Positions 55,400 to 64,000 of a stretch of 64,000 nucleotides of DNA are shown here, piece by piece. The notes beneath the pieces are model-generated. The model was not told the origin of the DNA and ran no database searches. It worked only from the letters and a program-made list of their open reading frames with translations. How positions within the stretch are numbered: the first letter of the stretch is position 1; each line of letters opens with the position of its first letter. Location: NCBI GenBank assembly GCA_947571655.1, contig CANOYR010000006.1:1-64000 (forward strand). The letters run 5' to 3'. Source of the stretch: an uncultured Caryophanales bacterium (GTDB lineage Bacteria; Bacillota_I; Bacilli_A; RF39; UBA660). A program made the translations under genes and the position numbers.

Positions 55400-57355
55400 T
55401 TAATTTAATTCCAATAACTCATCAAAAACAGTATCTGTATTGGATGGTTCAGTCCCTTTGACATAATACATAATTTTCTTTTGAGTATCTGCTTCTGTTG
55501 CTGGCTTTCCAGTAATTGGATTTACTAAGACACCAACGACATTACTGGGTTGTTCATACCAATGATCTTCCATTCCTTCCAAATAATTCTCCATTGCCTC
55601 AACCCAAATATTTCTAGAATACTTATAATCACTCGTTGAAATCACTTGATTATCATCATAACCAATCCATACGGCTGTACAGATATCAGGATTATATCCA
55701 ATCGACCAGTGATCAGTATCTGTAGTTCCACTCTTTAATGCTAGATGATGTTTGATTTTTGGAGCAATTCCAATTGCTGTTGGATAATTATAATCAATAA
55801 AAGAAGAATCATAAGTAGAGGTAAGTAAGTTATTGAGAATATAAGTAAGACTTTTATTTAGAATTGCCTCAGACTGATTCTTTCTCTCATATAAAACATT
55901 TCCCTTTAAATCCTCAACCTTAGAAATTAAATAACCTTCCACCTTATATCCTTCATTTGCAAATGCAGAATAAGCAGCAACCATTTCCTTCATACTAATT
56001 TCAGCGGTTCCAAGAGGAAGAGAAGGAATTTCTTCTAATTTAGTAGAAATCCCAAGCCGCTTTGAAATATTAACGAGGGAATCTTCTCCTAAAAACATAT
56101 GAGTCTTAACCGCATAAATATTGTCAGAATAAGCAATTGCTGTTGCCAAAGAAATTGGTTTATTTCCATATTGATTTCCATAATTTTGAGGAGAATAATT
56201 TTGATTATTAGCAAAAGTAAAAGTAGTTTCTTCACTAGTAAACGTGGTACTAGAAGTAAAACCATTTTCTAAAGCTGCATAATATAAAAATGGTTTCATC
56301 GTAGAACCGACTTGTCTTATTGATTGAACAGCACGATTATATTGGCTCTTATTATAATCTCTTCCTCCAATTAAAGCGATAATTTTTCCCGTAGAAGGTT
56401 CCATCATCATCGAAGAAACCTGCAAATCCTTATCTGTATCCAAATTATTCTTAACACTATTTTCCAAAATTAATTGTGCTCTCATATCCAAATTCGTATA
56501 AATACGAATTCCCCCAGTTTCTAAATAAGAAGCAGGAATTTCTTTAATTTCTTTTAGTTCTCTCATCACTGCATCTTGGTAATACATGATATTAGCAACA
56601 TCCATAGAATTTTTTTCTCCAACTAACATCAATTCCTCATTCTTTGCACTTTCAAATTCTTCCTTAGAAATTACTTTATTCTTAAGAAGTTGATTTAAAA
56701 TATTAACTTGTCTTGATTTAGCAAGTTCAAAATTAACAAGAGGTGAATAATAAGATGGACTCTTTGGAATTCCAGCGAGCATGGCAGATTCTGCCAAATC
56801 CAAATCTTTAGCAGATTTATCAAAATAAAACTTCGCTGCATTTTCAATTCCATACATACCATGTCCATAATTAATCGTGTTTAAGTATCCCTCCAAAATC
56901 TCATCTTTACTATAATGAACTTCTAACTGCATCGTAAGCCACATTTCATTAATTTTTCTCTCCCAAGTCTTATCAAAATCTAAAAACAAATTTTTCGCAT
57001 ATTGTTGAGAAATCGTAGAGGCACCTTGACTTTTCGACCGTGAAGTAACATTTACATAAATTGCTTTCAAAATACGAAGAAAATCAAAACCATGATGACT
57101 ATAAAAATGCTTATCTTCTGTATAAATGGTAGTTTTAATTAAAGAATCAGAAATATCCTCTAAATTAATCCATTCCTGACTTCCACTTCCTTGAAAAAAC
57201 AACTCTTGATTAGAATCATACATTAAAAAAGCATTTGCACTTTTCAGCTCCAACTTCGGGGAAGATTTAATATAAAAATAAAGACCTAGAGTACCCAAAA
57301 CAGCAAAAGCCATCAAAAAAACACATACTTTAAAGAATTTTTTTAATTTTTTCAT
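55400..57355 (-). CDS. Class A penicillin-binding protein (glycosyltransferase/transpeptidase)
   Basis: A bifunctional peptidoglycan synthase of 651 residues. A short cytoplasmic N-terminus and membrane helix (about 8-28) lead to a GT51 domain with EDKHFYSHHG near 76-85 and GASTISQQYAKNLF. The transpeptidase has STMK near 350, SDN near 407 and KSGTT near 541. No PASTA domain or long tail follows. It resembles PBP1a/2c/PbpG-like enzymes; in spore formers such proteins may serve vegetative or spore wall synthesis, which cannot be decided. It lies 57 bases upstream of gerQ on the same strand. Confidence 0.95.
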   Translation of the reverse strand: MKKLKKFFKVCVFLMAFAVLGTLGLYFYIKSSPKLELKSANAFLMYDSNQELFFQGSGSQEWINLEDISDSLIKTTIYTEDKHFYSHHGFDFLRILKAIYVNVTSRSKSQGASTISQQYAKNLFLDFDKTWERKINEMWLTMQLEVHYSKDEILEGYLNTINYGHGMYGIENAAKFYFDKSAKDLDLAESAMLAGIPKSPSYYSPLVNFELAKSRQVNILNQLLKNKVISKEEFESAKNEELMLVGEKNSMDVANIMYYQDAVMRELKEIKEIPASYLETGGIRIYTNLDMRAQLILENSVKNNLDTDKDLQVSSMMMEPSTGKIIALIGGRDYNKSQYNRAVQSIRQVGSTMKPFLYYAALENGFTSSTTFTSEETTFTFANNQNYSPQNYGNQYGNKPISLATAIAYSDNIYAVKTHMFLGEDSLVNISKRLGISTKLEEIPSLPLGTAEISMKEMVAAYSAFANEGYKVEGYLISKVEDLKGNVLYERKNQSEAILNKSLTYILNNLLTSTYDSSFIDYNYPTAIGIAPKIKHHLALKSGTTDTDHWSIGYNPDICTAVWIGYDDNQVISTSDYKYSRNIWVEAMENYLEGMEDHWYEQPSNVVGVLVNPITGKPATEADTQKKIMYYVKGTEPSNTDTVFDELLELN

Positions 57356-57457
57356 ATCAATTCTCCAATCTAATTTTAGTATGAAGAAATAAATACGAAA
57401 TATGTATTCAAAAAGAGGAAAATATGATATGATACGAAAGCAAAGGAAGGATAGAAT

Positions 57458-58024
57458 ATGAAATTATCAAACGAAGAATTAACAGAAAAAAACTATTATA
57501 TTGGAATGTTTAATCAACAAGAAAGTAAATTAAAGAAAACCGAATTAGTACTAAATCAACAAATTACAAATCCATTTTCTATGATTAAAAATAAAAATTT
57601 CGAAATGGAAAGTTTATTTTATAGTCATGAAAAAAGTTATTATACAAAAAGTCCATTAGGAAGAATCATCATAGATTACTTCATTTTATCTTTGGTAGAC
57701 ATACTAGAATTATTAGAAAAAATTGCAGTTTTCGAAGGAAATGTAACAATTCAAGGATTTCGTCTTCCGATAAAAAATCCTTACTTAAAGGAATATAATA
57801 GGACAATAGAACAATTAAAAAACTTTGAAATTGATGAATATCTTCCAGAACGAATAGGAAAAGTTCTAACCAAAGAAAGATATTTTAAAGAAATGCTGTT
57901 TGTCGAAAAAGAATTAAAAGAATTAGGATATAAAATCATAGCGCAAACGATTGCCTCAGATACCTTAGAAATTATCAATAACAAAAAAACAAGTCCAACT
58001 AAAAAATTAAAAATTCTAAAATAG
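57458..58024 (+). CDS. Hypothetical protein
   Basis: A 188-residue protein I do not recognise. It is charged and soluble, with helical periodicity in the second half and a hydrophobic stretch (RIIIDYFILSLVDILELLEK, near 68-87) that may be a buried helix rather than a membrane segment. No catalytic motif is visible. AAAGGAAGG precedes the ATG, and TGATATGAT at about 57428 resembles the extended -10 boxes of this genome. It is the first of a rightward set leading to argS. Confidence 0.78.
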   Translation: MKLSNEELTEKNYYIGMFNQQESKLKKTELVLNQQITNPFSMIKNKNFEMESLFYSHEKSYYTKSPLGRIIIDYFILSLVDILELLEKIAVFEGNVTIQGFRLPIKNPYLKEYNRTIEQLKNFEIDEYLPERIGKVLTKERYFKEMLFVEKELKELGYKIIAQTIASDTLEIINNKKTSPTKKLKILK

Positions 58025-58083
58025 TAGGAATATTCAAATAGTTGTGTTATAATTAGGCTTAGATTTCTGGAGGGAATGAAATC

Positions 58084-58443
58084 ATGGAGAAAGTATCTAC
58101 AACGCTTACGATAATTAATAATGGAAAAAAAGAGCAAATAAAACAAAAAGGACAATACGATGAGAAAGAAAAATGCTTAATTTTAGAAGATTCATTGGAA
58201 GAAACAGAAATGATAATTGACCTAAAAAATGGTCTTTTGAAAAGGGAAACCAAAGAATTCAATCTAACAATTCCATGGAAACTAAACCAAAAAACCAAAG
58301 CCAACATAAACCTCAAAGCATATGCTAAATCCATAGATTTAACAGTTCAAACAGAAAAATATGAGTATAGAAATCGAAATTTAAAAGTAAAATACAAAAT
58401 AATAGAATCCAAAGAAAATATCGAATACGAAATCAATTTTTAG
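58084..58443 (+). CDS. DUF1934 (YwiB-type) beta-barrel protein
   Basis: A 119-residue protein of the lipocalin-like DUF1934 family. It has alternating beta-strand patterns (VSTTLTIINNG, QKGQYDEKEKCLILE, LTVQTEKYEYRNRNLKVKY). YwiB genes are regularly found directly before argS and rpoE in Bacillota, as here (10 bases to argS). GGAGGGAATG precedes the start. The function is unknown. Confidence 0.85.
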   Translation: MEKVSTTLTIINNGKKEQIKQKGQYDEKEKCLILEDSLEETEMIIDLKNGLLKRETKEFNLTIPWKLNQKTKANINLKAYAKSIDLTVQTEKYEYRNRNLKVKYKIIESKENIEYEINF

Positions 58444-58453
58444 AGGTGATAAA

Positions 58454-60202
58454 ATGAGTATTATCAAAGACGTAGAAAAAGAATTAACAACAATCATTCA
58501 AACATTGGGATACAAAATAGAAAAAGTAACCTTACAACCGAGTGGACGTCCAGATTTAGGAGAATTTCAAATCAATGATGCTTTCCCTTTAGCCAAAGAA
58601 AATCATTGTTCTCCAAGAGAAATCGCTGAAAAAATCACACAAGAATTAAAAAAAGAAAAGAAATTTAAAAATATCAATATTGCAGGAGCAGGGTTTATTA
58701 ACTTGAGTTTTTCGGAAAAATTTTATCTGGATTCTCTAAAAAAATTATCAAAAGATATCCAAAGTAACATTGATAAGGAACCAAAGAAAAAAATCATCAT
58801 AGATTATGGTGGAGCGAATGTTGCGAAAATACTTCATGTGGGACATTTAAGATCAGCAAATATTGGAGAGGCTTTAAAGAGATTAGCAAAACTACTTGGA
58901 GGAGAGGTAATAGGAGATGTTCATTTAGGAGATTCAGGATTACAAGCTGGAATGGTGATTTCTGAAATGAAAGAAAGATATCCAAATCTTCCTTGTTTTA
59001 AAGAAAATTATCAAAAAGAAGACTTTCATTTACCAATTACGAGTGAAGATTTATCCATTATATATCCAGAAGCAAGTAAAAAAGCCAAAGAAAATGAAGA
59101 AAAAATGGAAGAAGCGAGAAAAATTACTGCACTAATTCAAAAAAAACATTTAGGATATACTACACTTTGGAATAAAATTAAAGATTTATCCATCATAGAA
59201 ATCAAAAAAATCTATGAAGATTTAAACACCTCATTTGATTTATGGGAAGGCGAACTTGATAGTTTTCAGTATATTCCAGAAATGTTAAACGATTTACGGG
59301 ATAAAAATCTTTTACAACAAAGTGAGGGTGCAACCGTGATGGATATCAAAGAAGAAAGTGATAAAAAAGAAATGCCTCCTATTATCTTAATAAAAAGTAA
59401 TGGAGCTTATATCTATGAAACAACAGATCTTGCAACCATCTATGGTAGAGTTAAAAGATTTTCCCCAGATGAAATCTGGTATGTAGTAGATAGCAGACAA
59501 GAACTTCACTTTGAACAAGTTTTTCGAGCTGCGAAAAAATCAGAAATCGTAAGTAAAAATACAAAACTAGAATTTATTGGTTTTGGAACTATGAATGGGC
59601 TCGATGGAAAACCATTCAAAACAAGAGATGGGGGAGTTATGTCCTTGAGTTTTTTAATTTCTTTAGTAAACAAAGAAACAAGAAAAAGACTAAACCCAAT
59701 GATTACAGACAAAAAAGAGCAAGAAGAAATCTCTAAAATGATTGCAATATCAGCAGTCAAGTATGCAGATTTTCTTCCTTATCGTACAACAGATTACATC
59801 TTTGAACCCTCTAAATTTGCAGACTTAGAGGGAAAAACGGGACCTTATTTACTGTATTCAACCATTCGAATGAAATCCCTACTAAAAAAATCAGAAAAAA
59901 TGGGATATCAATCCTATAAAATTAGCAAATTAAAAAATGAAACAGATAAAGAAATTATCCAAATCTTAATAACATTACCCAAAATACTAAAAAAATCATA
60001 CGAATTTAAATCCTTAAATGATATTGCGGAGTTCTTATATAAATTAACAAATACTTATAATAAATTTTACTCTGAACATCATATATTAACATGTGAAGAT
60101 GAAAATTTAAAAACAACATGGTTATCGCTTACAGAAGTGGTTTATCAAACCAATCTGTTACTATTAGATATTTTAGGAATTCGAGTTCCTGAAAAAATGT
60201 AG
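58454..60202 (+). CDS. argS: Arginyl-tRNA synthetase
   Basis: Charges tRNA-Arg. The 582-residue class I enzyme has the ArgRS N-terminal domain (1-90), HIGH motif HVGHLRSANIGEALKRL near 128-144, the GDVHLGDSGLQAG block, FGTMNGLDGKPFKTRDGG (with TRDGG taking the KMSKS place) near 377-394 and a DALR-type C-terminal domain ending VPEKM. It follows the DUF1934 gene by 10 bases with AGAGGTGA as ribosome site. Being transcribed away from the origin, it is on the leading strand. Confidence 0.97.
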   Translation: MSIIKDVEKELTTIIQTLGYKIEKVTLQPSGRPDLGEFQINDAFPLAKENHCSPREIAEKITQELKKEKKFKNINIAGAGFINLSFSEKFYLDSLKKLSKDIQSNIDKEPKKKIIIDYGGANVAKILHVGHLRSANIGEALKRLAKLLGGEVIGDVHLGDSGLQAGMVISEMKERYPNLPCFKENYQKEDFHLPITSEDLSIIYPEASKKAKENEEKMEEARKITALIQKKHLGYTTLWNKIKDLSIIEIKKIYEDLNTSFDLWEGELDSFQYIPEMLNDLRDKNLLQQSEGATVMDIKEESDKKEMPPIILIKSNGAYIYETTDLATIYGRVKRFSPDEIWYVVDSRQELHFEQVFRAAKKSEIVSKNTKLEFIGFGTMNGLDGKPFKTRDGGVMSLSFLISLVNKETRKRLNPMITDKKEQEEISKMIAISAVKYADFLPYRTTDYIFEPSKFADLEGKTGPYLLYSTIRMKSLLKKSEKMGYQSYKISKLKNETDKEIIQILITLPKILKKSYEFKSLNDIAEFLYKLTNTYNKFYSEHHILTCEDENLKTTWLSLTEVVYQTNLLLLDILGIRVPEKM

Positions 60203-60303
60203 GAAAAGTAGTTGCGTTTTTCCTTAAATAATGATATAAGTTTAAATGTAATTTTGAAAGAAAATTATAAATAATTTATTTTGATCAATGAGGAGGATTA
60301 TCA

Positions 60304-60738
60304 ATGAGCCTTAAGAAGTTGAAAAAAGAAGACTTAGAATTGTTATCAAATAAAGATATTACAAATTTAATATTAGAAGAACAAGGACCCAAAAATACAG
60401 CAGATCTATTCAAAGAAATTATCAAATTGTTAGAATTACCAAGTTCTGTTTTCGATCAAAAGATAGGAGATTATTATACATTATTAACGACAGACAAAAG
60501 ATTTATTCTGTTAGAAAACGGAATTTGGGATTTAAGAAGTAGACATACCTCTGATAAGCTGATAAAAATAGCGGAGGAAGAAGAGGAAGAAGAAATCGAA
60601 GAAACCAAAGAGGAAGAAGAAATTGAAGAAGTAAACAATTATGATTCTATCGATACAGATGACGACATTGATGATAGTAATGAAGACTTAAAGGATTTAG
60701 TTGTATTAGACGAGGATGAACTAGAATTAGAGCAGTAA
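60304..60738 (+). CDS. rpoE: DNA-directed RNA polymerase delta subunit
   Basis: An accessory subunit of Gram-positive RNA polymerase that speeds recycling and affects promoter selectivity. The 144-residue protein has an N-terminal winged-helix domain (1-90; FKEIIKLLELPSS, FILLENGIWDLR) and an acidic tail from about 97 with runs of Glu then Asp. Order argS-rpoE fits Bacillus. GAGGAGG precedes the ATG. Confidence 0.93.
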   Translation: MSLKKLKKEDLELLSNKDITNLILEEQGPKNTADLFKEIIKLLELPSSVFDQKIGDYYTLLTTDKRFILLENGIWDLRSRHTSDKLIKIAEEEEEEEIEETKEEEEIEEVNNYDSIDTDDDIDDSNEDLKDLVVLDEDELELEQ

Positions 60739-60774
60739 TTCTGGTTCTTTTTAAGGAAAGGAAATATAACATAA

Positions 60775-61155
60775 ATGCATAATCAAATAGCACAAGAAAA
60801 ATGTAACCACAGTTACATAATTGAACTAGGAGAAGATAAAATACATGGTATAAACTATGATTATTGTCTAAACTGTGGAAAAAGAATTGAACAAAATTTT
60901 TATCATTGTATCGTATTAAATGCTACCTACTACTTAGAAGAATTTCCCATTGATACAGAACAGAATCGAAAAATAAAAATGGCATTAATAAAAGAGCGAT
61001 TTCAACAAATTATGCTAGAAACGGGAATCACAAAACCAGAATTCATAATTAGTGATTTCAAACTTGAAGTAGAAGAAAAAAGAAATCAAATGATAAAAAT
61101 AGGAAAAAAAATGCTTCAAAAATCAATGAATCAATCAGTAAAAATAAATTTTTAA
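60775..61155 (+). CDS. Hypothetical protein with a zinc-ribbon-like N-terminus
   Basis: A 126-residue protein I do not recognise. Residues 9-50 carry C-N-H and then C-L-N-C, in the pattern C9-x1-H11 ... C31-x2-C34, with another His-Cys pair at 43-44. This suggests a small metal site. The second half is a charged helix without motifs. The distance from AAGGAAAGG to the ATG is long (about 13 bases), so the start is less sure. It lies between rpoE and prfA and is probably translated from the rpoE transcript. Confidence 0.75.
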   Translation: MHNQIAQEKCNHSYIIELGEDKIHGINYDYCLNCGKRIEQNFYHCIVLNATYYLEEFPIDTEQNRKIKMALIKERFQQIMLETGITKPEFIISDFKLEVEEKRNQMIKIGKKMLQKSMNQSVKINF

Positions 61156-61198
61156 AGAAAAACATCTTTTATCTTTTTCTTTAGGAATATAGAAAGTA

Positions 61199-61207
61199 TG
61201 ATATAAT
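61199..61207 (+). promoter_or_regulatory. Extended -10 promoter of prfA-prmC
   Basis: TGATATAAT, the same box as ahead of noc and ychF, about 100 bases before the prfA start. Confidence 0.6.
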
Positions 61208-61308
61208 AAAAACATCAAGAAAAAGAAAATAAAATCAAAAAAAGAACGAAAGTGGATTCAACAAGAGGAATCCCTGAAAAATTAAAATCTTCAAAAGGGG
61301 GAAAAGCC

Positions 61309-62373
61309 ATGATAGAAAGATTAGATGCAATTAAGGATAAATACCATGAAATCGAAATAGAGCTTTCCAATCCAGAAGTTTATAGTAATATGAACAAAAT
61401 GAAAACCTTATCGAAAGAAAAAGCAGATTTGGAAGAAACTGTTCTTTGCTATCAAGAATATCAAAAAGTATTAGAGAATATCAAAGATGATAAAGAATTA
61501 GTGAAAGATCCAGAGATGGCAGAAATCGCAAGGGAAGAGTTAGAAATACTAGAAACAAGAAAAATGGAACTTGAAAAACGATTAGAAGTATTACTAATTC
61601 CAAAAGATCCTAACGATGGAAAGAATGTAATTGTCGAAATTCGTGGTGCAGCAGGCGGAGATGAAGCAAACATTTTTGCGGGAGACTTATATCGTATGTA
61701 TACGAGATACGCCGAAAAGAAAGGATTTAAAATTGAACTTTTAGATGCAGAAGAAGGAGAAGCTGGAGGTTTTTCTCAAATCGAATTCATGGTGAAAGGG
61801 GACAATGTCTATTCAAAACTAAAGTACGAAAGTGGTTCCCATAGAGTTCAACGAGTTCCAGAAACTGAATCTCAAGGAAGGATTCAAACATCCACTGCAA
61901 CGGTACTAGTTATGCCAGAAGCAGAAGATGTAAATATTGAAATTAACCCAGCAGACTTAAGAATCGATATTTATAGGTCCAGCGGTTGTGGGGGACAAGG
62001 GGTGAATACAACAGATAGTGCAGTTCGAATCACTCATTTACCGACCAATACGGTCGTAACTTGCCAAAATGAACGAAGTCAAATTCAAAATAAAGAACAG
62101 GCAATGAAAGTACTACGTGCCCGTCTTTACGAACAAGAACTCAAGAAGCAAGAAGAAGCCTTAGGGAGTGAACGACGGACGAAAATTGGTACAGGGGATC
62201 GTGCAGAAAAGATTCGCACCTATAACTATCCACAAAATAGAGTAACGGATCATCGGATTAGTTATACAACCAATAATCTAGATAGAATTATGAATGGTGC
62301 AATCGATGAAGTGATCGAAGCGCTAATCACAGAAGATCAAAAAAGAAAATTAGCAGGAAACGAGGAAGAATAA
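61309..62373 (+). CDS. prfA: Peptide chain release factor 1
   Basis: Recognises UAA and UAG and triggers peptide release. The 354-residue protein has the helical N-domain, RGAAGGDEANIFAGDLYRMY near 110-129, SGSHRVQRVPETESQGRIQT and the catalytic GGQ in SSGCGGQGVNTTDSAVRI near 224-241. AGGGGGA seven bases before ATG 61309 decides the start; the frame is open 19 codons further without a site. prfA-prmC-spoIIR is the Bacillus order, and PrmC methylates the GGQ glutamine. Confidence 0.97.
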   Translation: MIERLDAIKDKYHEIEIELSNPEVYSNMNKMKTLSKEKADLEETVLCYQEYQKVLENIKDDKELVKDPEMAEIAREELEILETRKMELEKRLEVLLIPKDPNDGKNVIVEIRGAAGGDEANIFAGDLYRMYTRYAEKKGFKIELLDAEEGEAGGFSQIEFMVKGDNVYSKLKYESGSHRVQRVPETESQGRIQTSTATVLVMPEAEDVNIEINPADLRIDIYRSSGCGGQGVNTTDSAVRITHLPTNTVVTCQNERSQIQNKEQAMKVLRARLYEQELKKQEEALGSERRTKIGTGDRAEKIRTYNYPQNRVTDHRISYTTNNLDRIMNGAIDEVIEALITEDQKRKLAGNEEE

Positions 62374-62409
62374 TTCTAGACGTTTCCTTTTATTAAAAAA
62401 GAGGGTATT

Positions 62410-63231
62410 ATGAGAGTAGAAGATCTAATTGTATATGGAAAAAGTAAAATTCATTCAGATCATGCAAAAATGCTATTAGCAGCTCTTTTAAATGTCAATT
62501 CTTTAGAATTACTCAACTATTTGAATCAAGAAGTTAAAGAAGAAATAGAGATGGCTTTTAAAGAGAAAATCGACGAATTGGCAAAGAATCGACCAATTCA
62601 ATATGTAATTGGGAATGTAAACTTTTATGGGGAAGAATTTATTGTAAATGAATCTACCTTAATACCAAGATTTGAAACAGAAGAACTTGTAGAAAATACC
62701 ATGATTTACTTAGATGAATTCTTTGAAACCAAAAATTTAAGGGTAGTTGATTTAGGAACAGGAACTGGCTGTATTGGTTTAATTCTAAAAAAGCTAATTC
62801 CAAGTCTTGATATGACCCTAGTAGATATCAGTGAAGAGGCATTAAAAATTGCCAAAGAGAACCAAAAACAAAAGGGATTAGAAGTTACCATTTTAAAAAG
62901 TAACTTCTTAGAAAGTGTACCAGGTTCTTTTGATATTATTATCAGTAACCCTCCCTACATAAAGGAAAAAGAATCAATTGAAACCATTGTCAAAGAAAAT
63001 GAACCATCCATTGCTCTTTATGCAGGAAAGGATGGGCTTGATTGTTATCGAACAATTCTTCATCAATGTAAAGACAAATTAAACAAAAAATTTATGATAG
63101 CTTTTGAAATTGGGTGCGATCAAAGACAAGCTGTAACTGAGCTTATTTATCAAGAACTAAAAAATGTACAAATCATTTGCAAAAAAGATTTAAGCGGAAG
63201 AAATCGTATGATTTTTATATTTTCAAAGTAA
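62410..63231 (+). CDS. prmC: Release factor glutamine methyltransferase
   Basis: Methylates the Gln of the GGQ motif of release factors. The 273-residue protein has an N-terminal helical domain and RPIQYVIGNVNFYGEEF near 62-78. The SAM motif VVDLGTGTGCIGLIL lies near 113-127 and the catalytic SNPPYI near 179-184. AGAGGG precedes the ATG. It follows prfA by 36 bases. Confidence 0.97.
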   Translation: MRVEDLIVYGKSKIHSDHAKMLLAALLNVNSLELLNYLNQEVKEEIEMAFKEKIDELAKNRPIQYVIGNVNFYGEEFIVNESTLIPRFETEELVENTMIYLDEFFETKNLRVVDLGTGTGCIGLILKKLIPSLDMTLVDISEEALKIAKENQKQKGLEVTILKSNFLESVPGSFDIIISNPPYIKEKESIETIVKENEPSIALYAGKDGLDCYRTILHQCKDKLNKKFMIAFEIGCDQRQAVTELIYQELKNVQIICKKDLSGRNRMIFIFSK

Positions 63232-63325
63232 AAAAAATGTCAAAATATTTCTTATAAAAAATCAAAAAGAAATGAATAGAGTTAGACAATAAAATCCACT
63301 ATGTAATAGAAAGGTGGATTTTCTT

Positions 63326-63859
63326 ATGAAAAAAATAATACCCATTCTTAGTATTTTAATGTTACTTTCCTTTGGTGGATGGAAAAAAGAAAAAATTACC
63401 ATTCCTAAAGATGCTATACGTTTTCGTGTAATTGCAAATAGTGATAGTGATTATGATCAACAAATAAAAATGACAGTAAAAAAGGGAATTCAGCAAGAAT
63501 TATATGAATCAGTAAAAAATGCAACAACTATCGAAGAGGCAAGAAAAATCACCCAAGAAAAATTGGGTGATTACAAAAACCTAGTAAAAAAAATTTTATT
63601 AGAAGAAAAAGAGCAAAATACAGAAATAAAAGTAAATTATGGACAAAATTATTTTCCTGAAAAAGTATATCAAGGAGTCCATTATCCAGAAGGGTATTAC
63701 GAATCACTAGTAATCACTTTAGGAAATGGACTTGGAAAAAATTGGTGGTGTGTGTTATTTCCTCCTCTTTGCTCACTAGAAGCAGAAAGTAAAGAACAAA
63801 CATCAGAAGTAGAATATCAATTTTTTATCAAAGATATCATTAAAAAATATTTTAAATAA
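63326..63859 (+). CDS. spoIIR: Stage II sporulation protein R
   Basis: A secreted signal made in the forespore that activates the SpoIIGA protease in the mother cell, giving active sigma-E. The 177-residue protein has an N-terminal hydrophobic segment (about 4-17). Conserved SpoIIR blocks are IRFRVIANSDSDYDQQIKM, VNYGQNYFPEKVYQGVHYPEG and LGKNWWCVLFPPLC. AAAGGTGG seven bases before ATG 63326 decides the start. Placement after prmC is as in Bacillus. Confidence 0.95.
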   Translation: MKKIIPILSILMLLSFGGWKKEKITIPKDAIRFRVIANSDSDYDQQIKMTVKKGIQQELYESVKNATTIEEARKITQEKLGDYKNLVKKILLEEKEQNTEIKVNYGQNYFPEKVYQGVHYPEGYYESLVITLGNGLGKNWWCVLFPPLCSLEAESKEQTSEVEYQFFIKDIIKKYFK

Positions 63860-64000
63860 AAATAACTTCCTCTAGCATCATCAAAAAAAGAAGGCCAGAT
63901 AATAAGAAGAAATAAAAATCGAATCTTCTATAACAAGAAAAGTAAGACATGATTTACTATTTAATACTAAAAAAATCAATCACTATAAATCAAATATAGG
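63860..64000. other. Right-edge intergenic sequence, nothing recognised
   Basis: AT-rich sequence behind spoIIR to the window end; no further gene start or terminator is recognised. Confidence 0.5.

Noticed and set aside
1-64000. tRNA, rRNA, CRISPR arrays, insertion sequences or prophage
   Set aside because: None recognised: no cloverleaf-like sequence, no regularly spaced repeats, no transposase or integrase among the translated genes.

Overview
The window is 64 kb of very AT-rich chromosome around a replication origin. The organism is almost certainly a member of the Bacillota, class Bacilli, using the standard bacterial code (mnmG ends in TGA). The gene order follows the Bacillus subtilis origin: dnaA-dnaN-recF-gyrB-gyrA on one side and rpmH-rnpA-yidC-jag-mnmE-mnmG-rsmG-noc-soj-spo0J on the other. 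The Noc, ComK and GerQ families point to Bacilli, and spoVT, bofA, gerQ and spoIIR indicate an endospore former. Compared with Bacillus the genome looks streamlined; an uncultured, Erysipelotrichales-like gut lineage is plausible, but the genus cannot be decided from this sequence.

Layout. From the origin (about 24.7-25.0 kb) leftward almost everything is on the minus strand: dnaA, dnaN, a ComK-family gene, recF, gyrB, gyrA, a gene-free segment with two parS and two Noc sites, the SRP RNA gene, tadA, dnaX, ebfC, recR, bofA, holB, ricT, a tRNA-modification-type methyltransferase, rsmI, pth, mfd, spoVT, dut and the start of metG. A T-box leader lies at about 1.85-2.1 kb. Rightward almost everything is on the plus strand: rpmH, rnpA, yidC, jag, a two-domain HEPN/nuclease-like gene, mnmE, mnmG, rsmG, noc, soj, parB, mscS, DUF951, an AbgT-family transporter, ychF, a Bax-inhibitor-type membrane protein, a HAD-acyltransferase fusion, a hybrid histidine kinase, rpsF-ssb-rpsR, a soluble GdpP-like phosphodiesterase, rplI, dnaB, a LysM-G5-M23 hydrolase, walJ, rlmH, an XRE regulator, an AGCS transporter and ung. 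After a minus-strand group (lemA, gerQ, a class A penicillin-binding protein) come argS, rpoE, prfA, prmC and spoIIR.

How it works together. The left arm holds replication initiation, clamp and clamp loader, gyrase and repair. The right arm holds tRNA modification, membrane insertion and chromosome segregation. Both a ParB and its paralogue Noc are encoded, and the DNA sites expected for each are present: two parS palindromes and four Noc-type palindromes. The Noc protein lacks the usual N-terminal membrane-binding helix and carries a long Pro/Asn-rich linker.

Main points for a second look: the mixed parS/Noc-site segment upstream of the SRP gene, the anchor-less Noc, a ComK homologue in the dnaN-recF slot, the HEPN/nuclease-like gene inside the core origin operon region, a T-box with no synthetase directly behind it, a HAD-PlsC fusion and a GdpP reduced to its DHH/DHHA1 half. 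No tRNA, rRNA, CRISPR array, insertion sequence or prophage was recognised.
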